This document shows, piece by piece, positions 55,900 through 64,000 of a DNA stretch of 64,000 nt (positions are counted from its first letter, which is position 1; the number at the start of each line of letters is the position of its first letter). The stretch is taken from contig JAJECC010000038.1 in NCBI GenBank assembly GCA_022822205.1, positions 62,001-126,000 of the forward strand, written 5' to 3'. Both the position numbers and the translations under genes were made by a program. A model generated the notes under the pieces. The model worked only from the letters and a program-made list of their open reading frames with translations, ran no database searches and was not told the DNA's origin. This stretch comes from Rhodospirillales bacterium (GTDB lineage: Bacteria; Pseudomonadota; Alphaproteobacteria; Rhodospirillales; UBA2165).

Positions 55900-56901
55900 C
55901 TAATTGATCAGGCTGTTGAAGATGGCGTGGGCCGGCACACCGCCCTTCGTGGCCTCGTCCAACTCACGTTTGACGACGGCGTCCGTCAAATCATCAAACG
56001 CCTTCGCTTCGGCCGGCGTCAGATTGATGACTTCCAGACCCTTTTGCTTGCCGACCTGTTTGAACGCGAATTCGTCGGTCCTTTGCCAAAACTTTGACGC
56101 GTTGATCGAAAATTCACGGCCGGTGTGTTTCTTGAGGAGGGCTTGGTGCTCCTTGGAGAGCTTATTCCAGCTGTCCTTGTTCAACCCGAGCAGGAACAAG
56201 GCCGCCGATCCCTTGATCCCGAATGTCACGTGCGTCGCCGGCTGATGCAGGTTCCAAGGTCTGTATAGCGCCGCCGGTGCGATATAGACGACATCCACCG
56301 TGCCCTTTTGGAATGCATCGTAGGTTTGCGTGATCGGAATCTGCGAAGCCTTTGCGCCCCACCCCTCGATCGTCGGAATGTCGGTCTTCGAAGGCGCCCG
56401 CACGACGAGGTTCTTCATATCCGAGGGTTTGCGGATCGGCTTTTTGGAAATAATGGTACTGGGATAGTTCGCCCAAATTCCGAGGACCTCGACGTCCTTG
56501 AACTCTTCTTTCAGGTGCTTGTCGTAGACGTTCCAAACATTGGTGGCAACCTCCGTGGCCGTTTTGCCGACACCGGGTTTGCCCGCCAACAGTGTCCTCG
56601 GGAAGCTCTCCGACTCGAGACCTAGGATCACGAATCCGATATCGAACGCACCTTCTTTCGTCCGTTTGTACTGGGCAGCCGGGCCCCGGCCCAATTTGCC
56701 GCTGTCAAAGATCTTGATCGTCAGGCTGCCGCCCGATTCCTCGGCGATTTTTTTCGCCAGCGGCGTAAATACACCGACATGCATCGGGTGCTTGGGGGAC
56801 ATGAAGTGGCCAAGCTTGAGCTCCGCCGCCGACGCCTGTCCGGCGAAACCAACACCCGCCGCCAGGGTGATCGCCGCCACGCCTTTAAACAATGATCTCA
56901 T
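55900..56901 (-). CDS. dctP: TRAP transporter substrate-binding protein (DctP)
   Basis: A 333-residue periplasmic receptor with a signal peptide (LFKGVAAITLAAGVGFAGQASA). The Arg that clamps a carboxylate is expected in MKNLVVRAPSKTD; the C-lobe has ITQTYDAFQKGTVDVVYIAP. The open frame extends 83 codons upstream but only the ATG at 56901 has AAGGAGG and the signal peptide. The substrate is probably an organic or amino acid. The nearby aminotransferase suggests an aminated compound, but that is weak. Confidence 0.93.
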   Translation of the reverse strand: MRSLFKGVAAITLAAGVGFAGQASAAELKLGHFMSPKHPMHVGVFTPLAKKIAEESGGSLTIKIFDSGKLGRGPAAQYKRTKEGAFDIGFVILGLESESFPRTLLAGKPGVGKTATEVATNVWNVYDKHLKEEFKDVEVLGIWANYPSTIISKKPIRKPSDMKNLVVRAPSKTDIPTIEGWGAKASQIPITQTYDAFQKGTVDVVYIAPAALYRPWNLHQPATHVTFGIKGSAALFLLGLNKDSWNKLSKEHQALLKKHTGREFSINASKFWQRTDEFAFKQVGKQKGLEVINLTPAEAKAFDDLTDAVVKRELDEATKGGVPAHAIFNSLIN

Positions 56902-57237
56902 CTGGTATTCCTCCTTGCTTGATGGCCCATAGGTCAGGCCGTTTTTCAATCCGCCCGCGAACATGCGGACCGTAAAATCTGGCAACCGGCCCACGAAGCA
57001 GATTCGTTTGGGCCAATCGGTCCCGCGACCCCGAACGCTATCCAATTCCTTTCGCCGACACTGCCGACGGTCGAAGATTCCGGCGTTTGGAAGAGGTATT
57101 TTTTTACGTAGCTGAAATGCTGGGGTATTTTTCCAAACGCCACAACCCATTTATAGCGGACATTCCGGATGGGTTCAAAGCGCCGAGGGTCCGCTATCGG
57201 TAAACGCGGACATCGAATAACCCCGGGCCGGCCGGCG
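56902..57237. other. Intergenic region upstream of dctPQM with two inverted repeats
   Basis: This 336-bp spacer between the aminotransferase and dctP contains no convincing gene. It holds two perfect inverted repeats: GGCGTTTGGAA (57082-57092) with TTCCAAACGCC (57131-57141), and ATAGCGGAC (57153-57161) with GTCCGCTAT (57189-57197). Within the first, GGTATTTTT is directly repeated (57095, 57124). They probably include regulator sites for dctP and a terminator for the upstream gene. Confidence 0.75.
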
Positions 57238-58470
57238 CTAACGTTCCACATTTCCGCTTCGCGCGGGGATGCCGGTATGCTTGTGGCAAATATCGGCCAG
57301 CCGCGCGATGCCCTCGGATATCTCCTGCTTGGTCGCGCTGCCGAAGCACAAGCGCGCACGCCGACGGCCATAGCCTGGGTCGACCGACCATTCGACGCCG
57401 GGATTGATCTCCACTCCCTCTTCCAAAGCAGCCGCGGCGAGACTGGTCGTGTCGACCTCCTCCGGAAAGGTCACCCACATGAAGATGCCGCCCCTGGGCG
57501 CCGTAAACTCCACCTGGGTTCCGAATTGTTCGGCCAGCGACGCGGCCATGAGTTCCGCTTTCTCCTTGAGGACGGCCGAAAGGTCGGCGACATGGCCGTC
57601 AAACCGCTGGGCGCCGTATTCCGCCAAGACCATCTGCTCGAGCGCACCGCTGCCCGCATCCGTCTTGAGCGGCAGCAGGCGGCTAAGCACCGGCCAGTCG
57701 GCAACCAGATAGCCGACCCTCAAGGCGGGGGCGACGGTCTTGGAAAAGGAACCGCAGTAGATTACCCGCCCGCTGTCGGCTCCCCGTTGCTCCAACGCCC
57801 GGATGGAGGGCGGACGCTCTCCGTCCCATTGCAAATCCGCGTAGCAATCATCTTCGAAGACCGGCAGATCGTAATTCCCGGCGAGCGCCAGAAGCTCGAT
57901 CCGGCGGGCTTCGCTCATGACCGTACCGGTGGGGTTTTGAACCGTGGGTATCGTATAAATGAGCTTTGGGTTTTGTCCCTTGGCCTCCAATTCACCCAGC
58001 ACTTCGGCAAGTTGGCCGGTCTTCATTCCGTCCTGATCGACCTCAATCCCTATATATGTCACCCCGAGCCGCTGAAGACGGCTGAGCGTCCCGCCGTAGC
58101 AGGCCTCTTCGATGATCACCGTGTCTCCAGGTTCGAGAAACGCCTCGAACACCAAATCGAGAGCCTGGAGAGATCCCGACGTCAACAGGATGTCGTCCTC
58201 CCCGACCCGCATTTTTGCGCGGTCGGTCAGCTGGGCCGAGATAAGCCGCCGAAGGGGAAGATAGCCCTGCGCGCCGCTCTCCAATCCGTAATACGCCAAG
58301 GTCCGTCCCTCCCGGGCGAGAACCGAACCGGCGGCCGCGATCAGTTCGTCGACCGGCACCTCCGAGGCATCGTTGTGGCCGCCGACGAAGTTGTACCGGG
58401 GAAACCCGTTCCAGCGTTTTGCCGGCGGGGGAAGATCGCTACTAAACCTGGGCTGAAATTTGCTGGTCAT
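57238..58470 (-). CDS. PLP-dependent aminotransferase (class I, MocR/2-aminoadipate-like)
   Basis: A 410-residue fold-type I enzyme. The PLP lysine is Lys244 in CGSFSKTVAPALRVGY. Asn in PTVQNPTGTVM (about 179) and Asp207 in VFEDDCYADL are canonical. Sequence style (YYGLESGAQGYLPLRRLIS, LLTSGSLQALDLV) resembles LysN/2-aminoadipate aminotransferases and the aminotransferase half of MocR regulators, but there is no N-terminal DNA-binding domain. The start has GGGGGAGAC upstream. It lies between the dioxygenase-like gene and dctPQM, possibly one catabolic unit. Confidence 0.9.
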   Translation of the reverse strand: MTSKFQPRFSSDLPPPAKRWNGFPRYNFVGGHNDASEVPVDELIAAAGSVLAREGRTLAYYGLESGAQGYLPLRRLISAQLTDRAKMRVGEDDILLTSGSLQALDLVFEAFLEPGDTVIIEEACYGGTLSRLQRLGVTYIGIEVDQDGMKTGQLAEVLGELEAKGQNPKLIYTIPTVQNPTGTVMSEARRIELLALAGNYDLPVFEDDCYADLQWDGERPPSIRALEQRGADSGRVIYCGSFSKTVAPALRVGYLVADWPVLSRLLPLKTDAGSGALEQMVLAEYGAQRFDGHVADLSAVLKEKAELMAASLAEQFGTQVEFTAPRGGIFMWVTFPEEVDTTSLAAAALEEGVEINPGVEWSVDPGYGRRRARLCFGSATKQEISEGIARLADICHKHTGIPARSGNVER

Positions 58471-58633
58471 GTCTCCCCCGGTAATATTCCGCCGTTTCGG
58501 CCTGGATTGAACCGCCGGGCCTGATCTTGCCCAAATTCATTGCGAGTGCGCAATTCCGATAATTGTTTCACGGGAAACATTCCACAGGGAAATCGAGCCG
58601 GGGCCAAAGACGGGGCTAGTCTCGGAACGGGCA

Positions 58634-59599
58634 TCACCCCCTCAGCGGGTCGTAGTCGGTTTCGAGGGAGGCGCGGCGTTCGGACATCGGCGCGCCCCAC
58701 TGGGATTCCAGAATCTCGCCTATGGAGTCGTGGGTTATGGTCGCGTCATCTTCGTTCAACAGATCGCCGCCGAAAAAATGCTCTACCCGATTGCCGTAAT
58801 TGTCGAACCAGTAATCGAAAATGTTCGCCGCCGGCGTATGGCGGCCGACGCCCCATGAATGCTCATACCCTTTTGAATGAAGATATTCATGCCCGACGAA
58901 CAAGGCGTTGACGTCTTCCACCTCGAACGCGACATGGGCCAGGCCGGGTTCCTTGGACCTGGTAAACAGGAGCGTGTGCTGGTCGACATATTCCTTGCCC
59001 TTGTCGCAGCGAAGAAAAGTCAGGGCCAGCTCGTCATCGCCGCCGGGCGCGAAGGCGATGTCGGATTGCAGAAATCCGAAATGGCGGCGATAAAATTCGT
59101 CCATGACGCCGCAGTCGGGAACGTTCAGGACCACATGGCCGAGCCGCATCACCGGACAGGCGATATTCCGGGCGCGTTGAACTTTGCGGCCCCGCGGGCG
59201 CCCGGGGCCGTGATCCGCGCCGATTAATTCGTCGAGCGGCAACGGGTCGAGCGTCGCCTGTCCAAAGATGGTTTCGACCTGAAAGCCGTCCGGGTCGGTC
59301 ATCCGGACCCGGTAGCCGCCGCCCGGTTCGTCGATTTCCTCGACCGCGGAAGCCCCGTCGGCCGCCGAGAGCGTCTCGAGATCGGCCATGCTTTGCGCAT
59401 TGAACGCCATGCCGATAAAACCCGGCTCGTCGGCAAGGTGCGTGATGTGGAGATGATGATCGCGGCCGGTCCCGCGCATGTAGAGTGATTTCTCGTCCCG
59501 GTGCTGGCGGGTGAGACCGAAATCGACGAGAAACGATTCCATTCGGTCGAAATCCGGCGCGGCAAAGCGCGCATACGCAACATCGGCGACCTTTATCAT
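58634..59599 (-). CDS. VOC-superfamily extradiol-dioxygenase-like protein
   Basis: A 321-residue two-module VOC protein with the type I extradiol dioxygenase layout. Predicted Fe(II) ligands are all in the C-terminal module: His155 (LGHVVLNVPD), His222 (LAHVAFEVED) and Glu273 (NRVEHFFGG). The N-terminal module (ARFAAPDFDRMESFLVDFGL) is structural. Catechol-type ring cleavage is therefore likely. The frame begins 27 codons upstream, but the ATG at 59599 has GGGGAGA before it. It is followed on the same strand by the aminotransferase and TRAP genes. Confidence 0.9.
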   Translation of the reverse strand: MIKVADVAYARFAAPDFDRMESFLVDFGLTRQHRDEKSLYMRGTGRDHHLHITHLADEPGFIGMAFNAQSMADLETLSAADGASAVEEIDEPGGGYRVRMTDPDGFQVETIFGQATLDPLPLDELIGADHGPGRPRGRKVQRARNIACPVMRLGHVVLNVPDCGVMDEFYRRHFGFLQSDIAFAPGGDDELALTFLRCDKGKEYVDQHTLLFTRSKEPGLAHVAFEVEDVNALFVGHEYLHSKGYEHSWGVGRHTPAANIFDYWFDNYGNRVEHFFGGDLLNEDDATITHDSIGEILESQWGAPMSERRASLETDYDPLRG

Positions 59600-59915
59600 T
59601 TGCCGCTGTCTCCCCGCGGTACAAGAAGAGGTACAAGAATTCGGCCGGTCACCGGCATTCTGTGCCAATTTAGTTTTCACGGCAAGAACCCGCGGCCGGC
59701 GATGAATCTCTCACCCGCGGCGTTCGGACCATGTGTCCCGTATCGGCTCCCGGCAGCCCGTTCCGGCACTATCAACTGGGTCTGCTAAATTCGAATAGGG
59801 GGCTAAACCCCCGAGGTGTGCACCAAACCGACCTCCAAAGCGGACAGAGGGGCCAACCAAGACTCGAATCTCGTAGCCACGGTTTCCTGTGTCCAGAAAG
59901 GTTTCGCTGGTGCAC
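59600..59915. other. Intergenic region between opp operon and dioxygenase gene
   Basis: This 316-bp spacer has no credible protein gene or intact tRNA. It contains the GGGGG/CCCCC hairpin at 59798-59812 and a short region (59855-59885) that superficially resembles a tRNA T-arm but does not fold as one. It marks the change from GC-rich DNA to the somewhat A/T-richer opp genes. Confidence 0.6.
59798..59812 (-). terminator. Candidate terminator of the opp operon
   Basis: On the minus strand GGGGG-TTTAG-CCCCC forms a 5-bp G/C stem with a 5-nt loop, followed by TATTCGAATTT, which is only partly T-rich. It lies about 100 nt downstream of the oppF stop. Confidence 0.4.
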
Positions 59916-60926
59916 CTATGAATTTTTCTCAGCCAACAGACAAGCCACTTGATGACCGGGCGCGGTAGACTCGAGCCTGGGCGCTTGGGATCGGCAGTCC
60001 TGCGTCGCGATTGGGCATCTTGGGTGAAAACGACATCCTGTCGGCGGCGAGAGGGGAGAAGGTAATTCGCCTTCCAGTCCTGGTTCGTCCGTCAGGCGCT
60101 TGTCCAACCCGGGAACCTCGGCGAGCAAGGCCTTTGTGTAGGGATGTTGAGGGTTTTCGAGCAGTTCTTCGGTAGGCGCGAGTTCAACGATTTGTCCCAG
60201 GTACATGACGGCGATCCTGTCAGACACATGCTCAACGACGCTGATATCGTGGCTGATAAAGAGGTATGACAGGTTCAGCTTATCCCGCAGATCCAGGAAC
60301 AAGTTTATGATCTGAGCCTGAATGGACACGTCGAGAGAGGCAACCGCTTCGTCACAGATCACGACGCTTGGATCAACGGCTAAGGCTCTGGCGATGCATA
60401 TCCTTTGCCGCTGGCCGCCAGAGAATTGATGCGGGTATCGGTCTAGGGCGTCGTCTCGCAGACCCACACGCTTTAGAGCTTCGATTGCAAACCCGCGGGC
60501 CTCAGAGCGTTTGATCAACCCATGTGCAATTGGGGCTTCGGTAATCGTGTCAACGATACTCTGACGAGGATCCAAAGCGGCGGCCGGGTTCTGAAAAACC
60601 ATCTGCACGCCGAGACCGGAACCGTCCTTTTGCTGGGTCTTGTTCACAATCGGGCGGTCGTTGAAAAAAACCTCGCCTGAGTCCTGTGGGAGGATACCTG
60701 CAACGATCCGGCCAAGTGTGGACTTGCCACAGCCCGACTCGCCAACGAGGCCCAACACCTCGCCCTGTGCGATTTCGAGATCAACACCGTCGACCGCGCG
60801 GAGGACGCGGGCTGACGATTTTGCGCCAAACGCCGTTGCAATCCTGTCCGCCAAATCCGGCTTGGTGACAAAGCTGCGGCGCACGGATCTGAGCTCAATG
60901 ACGTTTGACACTTCAAGCCGCCTCAT
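59916..60926 (-). CDS. oppF: Oligopeptide ABC transporter ATPase (OppF/DppF)
   Basis: A ~336-residue ATPase. Walker A is GESGCGKST, the signature [14 protein letters not shown], and Walker [13 protein letters not shown]. The C-terminal oligopeptide-transporter extension ([20 protein letters not shown]) has Cys residues typical of the Fe-S-like Opp ATPase tail. The ATG at 60926 overlaps the oppD stop by 14 nt; a GTG at 60911 with GAGGCGG upstream is an alternative. It energises import of peptides, or of other family-5 solutes, together with OppD. Confidence 0.93.
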   Translation of the reverse strand: MRRLEVSNVIELRSVRRSFVTKPDLADRIATAFGAKSSARVLRAVDGVDLEIAQGEVLGLVGESGCGKSTLGRIVAGILPQDSGEVFFNDRPIVNKTQQKDGSGLGVQMVFQNPAAALDPRQSIVDTITEAPIAHGLIKRSEARGFAIEALKRVGLRDDALDRYPHQFSGGQRQRICIARALAVDPSVVICDEAVASLDVSIQAQIINLFLDLRDKLNLSYLFISHDISVVEHVSDRIAVMYLGQIVELAPTEELLENPQHPYTKALLAEVPGLDKRLTDEPGLEGELPSPLSPPTGCRFHPRCPIATQDCRSQAPRLESTAPGHQVACLLAEKNS

Positions 60927-61890
60927 TGAGTGGTGAAACGCAGCGGACTGCGTGTTCGGCCGAAGTCGAAACGAGCTCAGGCAGCACGTCGCAAGCCGCC
61001 GAGGCCTGCGCGCAGCGCGGTGCAAAAGCACAGCCAACCGGCAGGTTCGACAGTTGCGGCAGCCCCCCGGGGATGGAGCGCAACCTCTCGCCGCGTTTTG
61101 CATTTGTTGGCATGCTCGCGATCAGCCCTGCCGTATATGGGTGAGAGGGCGTTTTCAGGAGCCTGTTTGTTATCCCTTGTTCCACGATACGTCCGGCATA
61201 CATCACGGCAACCCGGTGCGCGATCTGGGCCACAACGCCAAGATCATGCGAAACCCAAATGAGTGCCGTCCCGGCGTCCTGACACAGCCGCCGTACGTCG
61301 CGCAGAATCTGCGCCTGGACCGTCACGTCCAATGCTGTGGTGGGTTCATCCGCGATGATCAAATCTGGTTCGTTCAAGAGCGCGGTGGCGATGACCACAC
61401 GTTGCCGCATGCCGCCCGAAAACTGATGGGGGTAAGACAGGAGTCGTTCTTCTGGGCTGTTGATGCCGACCCTGACCATTGCCTCTAGAACGATGCGCTT
61501 CGCGGCGTCTTTCGAGATGTCGCGGTGGGCCTGAAGGGCCTCTATCATCTGTGCTCCGATGCGCTGAACCGGATTGAGGCTGGTGGTCGGATCCTGAAAT
61601 ACCATCGCCATCCGCTTGCCGCGAATAGCTTGCCATTGCGCTTCTGTGTGGCGGGTGAGGTCTTGTCCGCCGAACAAGATCCGTCCAGCGGTTACTTTGC
61701 CCGGCAGATCGATCAATCCCATCGCCGAAAGCCCCAACACGGTTTTGCCGGAGCCCGATTCCCCCACGATGCCAAGCACTTCGCCCCGAGCAACCTCGAG
61801 ATCGACGCCGTTCACAGCGACGATTGGGCCGTGCGGTGTTGGAAACTCGGTCCTGAGGCCTTGAATGGACAGAATTTTGTTGCCGGTCAT
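60913..61890 (-). CDS. oppD: Oligopeptide ABC transporter ATPase (OppD/DppD)
   Basis: A 325-residue ATPase. Walker A is GESGSGKTV, the signature [14 protein letters not shown] and Walker [13 protein letters not shown]. The C-terminal extension has [20 protein letters not shown], the cysteine-containing oligopeptide-transporter tail. The ATG at 61890 overlaps the oppC stop (ATGA). It partners OppF; the two ATPases are both complete and distinct. Confidence 0.94.
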   Translation of the reverse strand: MTGNKILSIQGLRTEFPTPHGPIVAVNGVDLEVARGEVLGIVGESGSGKTVLGLSAMGLIDLPGKVTAGRILFGGQDLTRHTEAQWQAIRGKRMAMVFQDPTTSLNPVQRIGAQMIEALQAHRDISKDAAKRIVLEAMVRVGINSPEERLLSYPHQFSGGMRQRVVIATALLNEPDLIIADEPTTALDVTVQAQILRDVRRLCQDAGTALIWVSHDLGVVAQIAHRVAVMYAGRIVEQGITNRLLKTPSHPYTAGLIASMPTNAKRGERLRSIPGGLPQLSNLPVGCAFAPRCAQASAACDVLPELVSTSAEHAVRCVSPLNEAA

Positions 61891-62744
61891 TTCGCGAGCC
61901 TTGGGTTGATGATTTCCCGCAGCTGGTCGCCAAAGATGTTGATGGCGGCGACCGTGGCCAGCAGCATGGCGCCTGGGAAAAAGGTGATCCAATAGGCGCC
62001 GGACAGGATGAAGTCGAAGCCATTGGCGATCAGAGAGCCAAGCGACGGCTCGGTGATTGGAACGCCGACTCCCAAAAAGCTGAGGGTCGCTTCGATCGAG
62101 ATGGAATGCGCCGTTTGCAGTGTCGCCAGAACGATGAGTGGTGACACGCTATTGGGCAGCAAATGCCGCCAGATGATGCGTATGTTGCTGAGCTCCAGAC
62201 AGGTGACGGCCTCAAAATACTCTTTGCGCCGTTCGACCATGGCAGCGGCGCGAACTGTTCGGGCGTAAAGAGCCCATTGCACAATGGCGAGCGCGATAAT
62301 GACCTTGTCGATACCCTTGCCAAGCAGCGCCAGCATGACCAGCGCAACCAGAATGGCCGGGAATGACAATTGAATATCGACGACACGCATCAGAATGGTA
62401 TCCAGTCGGCCCCCGTAAAAGGCGGCGGACAATCCAACGGCTAGTCCGATGGTCAGCGCAATCGCGGCGCTGCTGATTGCCACAATCAGGCTCGTCCGCA
62501 GTCCGTAGAGAATTGCGCTAAGGACATCGCGCCCGGCGCCATCTGTGCCCAACCAAGAGACCGTGCCATCCAACATTTGCCCGCCGGGCGGGAGACGCCC
62601 ATCGAGGATACTAACAGTCGCCAAGTCGTAAGGATTCGTCGGCGCAATCAGGGGCGCAAACACCGCGGCAATGGCGATAAGGGCGACCAGCAGACCGGCA
62701 ATATAAGAGGTCGGTCGCGCGCGGATTGCCGAAAGCCCTATCAT
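61887..62744 (-). CDS. oppC: Oligopeptide ABC transporter permease (OppC/DppC)
   Basis: A 285-residue permease of the BPD_transp_1 family with about six helices. Opp C-type features are FAPLIAPTNPYDLATVSILD, LGTDGAGRDVLSAILYGLRT and the EAA loop EAVTCLELSNIRIIWRHLLP. The ATG at 62744 follows an in-frame TTG. It pairs with OppB to form the channel, and its stop overlaps oppD. Confidence 0.94.
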   Translation of the reverse strand: MIGLSAIRARPTSYIAGLLVALIAIAAVFAPLIAPTNPYDLATVSILDGRLPPGGQMLDGTVSWLGTDGAGRDVLSAILYGLRTSLIVAISSAAIALTIGLAVGLSAAFYGGRLDTILMRVVDIQLSFPAILVALVMLALLGKGIDKVIIALAIVQWALYARTVRAAAMVERRKEYFEAVTCLELSNIRIIWRHLLPNSVSPLIVLATLQTAHSISIEATLSFLGVGVPITEPSLGSLIANGFDFILSGAYWITFFPGAMLLATVAAINIFGDQLREIINPRLAK

Positions 62745-62791
62745 CAACCGGCTAGCGGAAGGATTTGCGCTGGATATGGTGATTTGAACGG

Positions 62792-63769
62792 TTATCCCTC
62801 ATCTCCCTGCAAGCGCACGCGTGGGTCCAGAACAGCGTAGATGATGTCAACGACCAAATTCAGGACAAGGAACAAGGCGACAACGAACAGCAGGTAGGCC
62901 ACCACGATCGGTCTATCGAGGTTCACGATGGCGTCGATCACAAGCTTGCCCAAACCCGGCCAAGCAAAGATGGACTCCGTTACCGTCGCAAAGGCGATCA
63001 ACGTCCCAAACTCGATGCCCAGCACGGTCACGATGGGAATAAGAATATTTGGCATGAGGTGTGCTCGCACGATCCGGCGCGACGACAGCCCTTTTGCCCG
63101 TGCAAACCTGATGAAGTCCTGAGCCATCACCTCAGTCGTGCCTGCGCGAGCCAATCGCATCACCATGGCGATTTTGAACAAGGCGAGGTTCGTGGCCGGC
63201 ATAGCCAGGTGTTTCAGCCCATCCAACGTGAACATGCTGCTCTCTATGCCCAAAAATACGGCGGTTTCGCCTCGACCAGAGACGGGCAGCCATCCCAGGA
63301 TCACCGAAAATAGGATTATCATCATCAGGCCGAGCCAGAAGGTCGGTATCGAAATTCCAAGGACGGACAGGCCCATAATGAAACGCGCGCCCAAACCATC
63401 AGGCCGAAGTCCCGCGTAGACGCCCAAAGGCAAGCCAATCATGACAGCAATGATCAGCGCGCTGACAGCGAGCTCGAGTGTCGCCGGAAATCTCTCGGCC
63501 ATAAGGGTCAGTGCGGGGCGGCCAAAGACGAAAGAGTTGCCCAAATCCCCGGAAAGCGCACCGGTCAGGAACTTCCAGTATTGGATATAGACAGGTTGAT
63601 CGAGGCCGAAATCCCGGCGCACGCGTTCGATCTCATCTGGCAGGCTTTCCGGATTGACCAACATGTCGACCGGGTCGCCAACAAGGTTGATCATCGAGAA
63701 AACAATCAATGACATGACAAACAAAACGACGACGCTTTGCATGCCACGTCTCAGGACAAAGGCAAACAT
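62792..63769 (-). CDS. oppB: Oligopeptide ABC transporter permease (OppB/DppB)
   Basis: A 325-residue permease with about six helices. The N-terminus MFAFVLRRGMQSVVVLFVMS and the EAA-type loop ARAKGLSSRRIVRAHLMPNI are typical of OppB. The ATG at 63769 is chosen for the family N-terminus; the frame continues 11 codons upstream. It is the first permease gene after the binding-protein gene, separated by a strong stem-loop. Confidence 0.94.
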   Translation of the reverse strand: MFAFVLRRGMQSVVVLFVMSLIVFSMINLVGDPVDMLVNPESLPDEIERVRRDFGLDQPVYIQYWKFLTGALSGDLGNSFVFGRPALTLMAERFPATLELAVSALIIAVMIGLPLGVYAGLRPDGLGARFIMGLSVLGISIPTFWLGLMMIILFSVILGWLPVSGRGETAVFLGIESSMFTLDGLKHLAMPATNLALFKIAMVMRLARAGTTEVMAQDFIRFARAKGLSSRRIVRAHLMPNILIPIVTVLGIEFGTLIAFATVTESIFAWPGLGKLVIDAIVNLDRPIVVAYLLFVVALFLVLNLVVDIIYAVLDPRVRLQGDEG

Positions 63770-63790
63770 TGAGCGGGTTCTTCGCTGTTT

Positions 63791-63816
63791 GGCCCGCCGC
63801 ACATCGGCGGCGGGCC
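63791..63816 (-). promoter_or_regulatory. Stem-loop between binding-protein gene and oppB
   Basis: GGCCCGCCG (63791-63799) pairs with CGGCGGGCC (63808-63816) around an 8-nt loop. There is no T-tract, so it is more likely an mRNA-stabilising or attenuating hairpin that raises binding-protein yield over permease, as is common in opp/dpp operons. Confidence 0.6.
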
Positions 63817-63825
63817 CAGCTTACC

Positions 63826-64000
63826 CTATTTTTTGGCGCGAACGTTGTGGATGAACGTGCTGTCCAAGGCGCCATGCTCGTAGGTGATGCCGTCTCGGGC
63901 AGCCCAGGTCGCGATCTCGTGGTGGATCGGCACCAGCGCATATTCCCGCATCGCAATGTCGGTCGCCTGGATAAAGGCCTTTTCCCCCACTGCGATGTCC
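63826..64000 (-). CDS. ABC transporter substrate-binding protein, family 5 (C-terminal end only)
   Basis: Only the last 57 complete codons are present. They contain AFIQATDIAMREYALVPIHH, the typical closing segment of oligopeptide-binding proteins, and end at a TAG after VRAKK. It would be the first gene of the operon on this strand. The N-terminus, signal peptide and ligand cannot be seen. Confidence 0.85.
   Translation of the reverse strand, partial: DIAVGEKAFIQATDIAMREYALVPIHHEIATWAARDGITYEHGALDSTFIHNVRAKK

Noticed and set aside
56902..57150. An 83-residue N-terminal extension of DctP
   Set aside because: It contains no signal peptide and crosses the inverted-repeat region; the downstream ATG has AAGGAGG and a signal peptide.
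59840..59900. tRNA-like T-arm (CTCGAAT) between the opp and dioxygenase genes
   Set aside because: The stem pairs poorly on both strands, the G53-C61 position is wrong, and no D-arm, anticodon arm or acceptor stem can be built.

Overview
The window reads as chromosomal DNA of a GC-rich alphaproteobacterium, most like a Rhodospirillales-type lineage. The evidence is gene order and content: a cysE-iscR-desulfurase-sufBCDS-sufU chain, an rne/amiC/mrcA/prfB block of the kind conserved in Alphaproteobacteria, an RF2 gene with programmed frameshift, two-domain GlnE, and TRAP and Opp transporters. Species cannot be named from sequence alone. Both ends cut genes: a SUF-associated DUF59-type gene on the left and an oligopeptide-binding protein on the right.

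Region 1 (1-9290, minus strand) is one long Fe-S cluster assembly operon: cysE, iscR, two NifS/IscS-type desulfurases, sufB, sufC, sufD, sufS, sufU and the start of a sufT-like gene. A strong promoter with an overlapping inverted repeat lies upstream of cysE, so cysteine supply, sulfur mobilisation, scaffold and regulator appear to be transcribed together. A four-copy 10-bp tandem repeat sits between sufB and sufC.

Region 2 (9540-19896) holds housekeeping genes: an alpha/beta hydrolase, anmK (wall recycling), tyrS, a large AsmA/YhdP-like envelope protein, glnE and a ferritin-like DUF455 gene. Between DUF455 and prfB sits a visibly A/T-richer two-gene island (19983-22372) that looks like a restriction-modification system. 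Region 3 (22380-34476) resumes core functions: prfB, mrcA (PBP1A) and amiC on the minus strand, rne diverging from amiC, then an aminotransferase, a gamma-glutamyltranspeptidase-like lipoprotein and an M48 metalloprotease.

Region 4 (34615-41190) has a DsbA-like oxidoreductase followed by surface-sugar genes: wecB and wecC (UDP-ManNAcA synthesis), a GT4 glycosyltransferase and asnB. Region 5 (41397-44192) is a small catabolic set with an HpaR-type MarR regulator, an FAH-family hydrolase and a class II aldolase, plus a TRIC/UPF0126 membrane protein. Region 6 (44276-50126) is the most interesting: a COG0523 metallochaperone with a WD40 protein diverges from a FecBCD-type ABC importer that carries a methyltransferase gene inside its operon. 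A 14-bp perfect palindrome resembling a Zur box lies between them. I infer a zinc-starvation locus that imports a metal chelate.

Region 7 (50253-59599) is accessory metabolism: an EamA exporter, FAD monooxygenase, glyoxalase, GST, a DctPQM TRAP transporter, a PLP aminotransferase and an extradiol-dioxygenase-like protein. Region 8 (59916-64000) is an oppBCDF operon with the 3' end of its binding-protein gene, separated from oppB by a strong stem-loop. No rRNA, tRNA, CRISPR array, insertion sequence or prophage was found.
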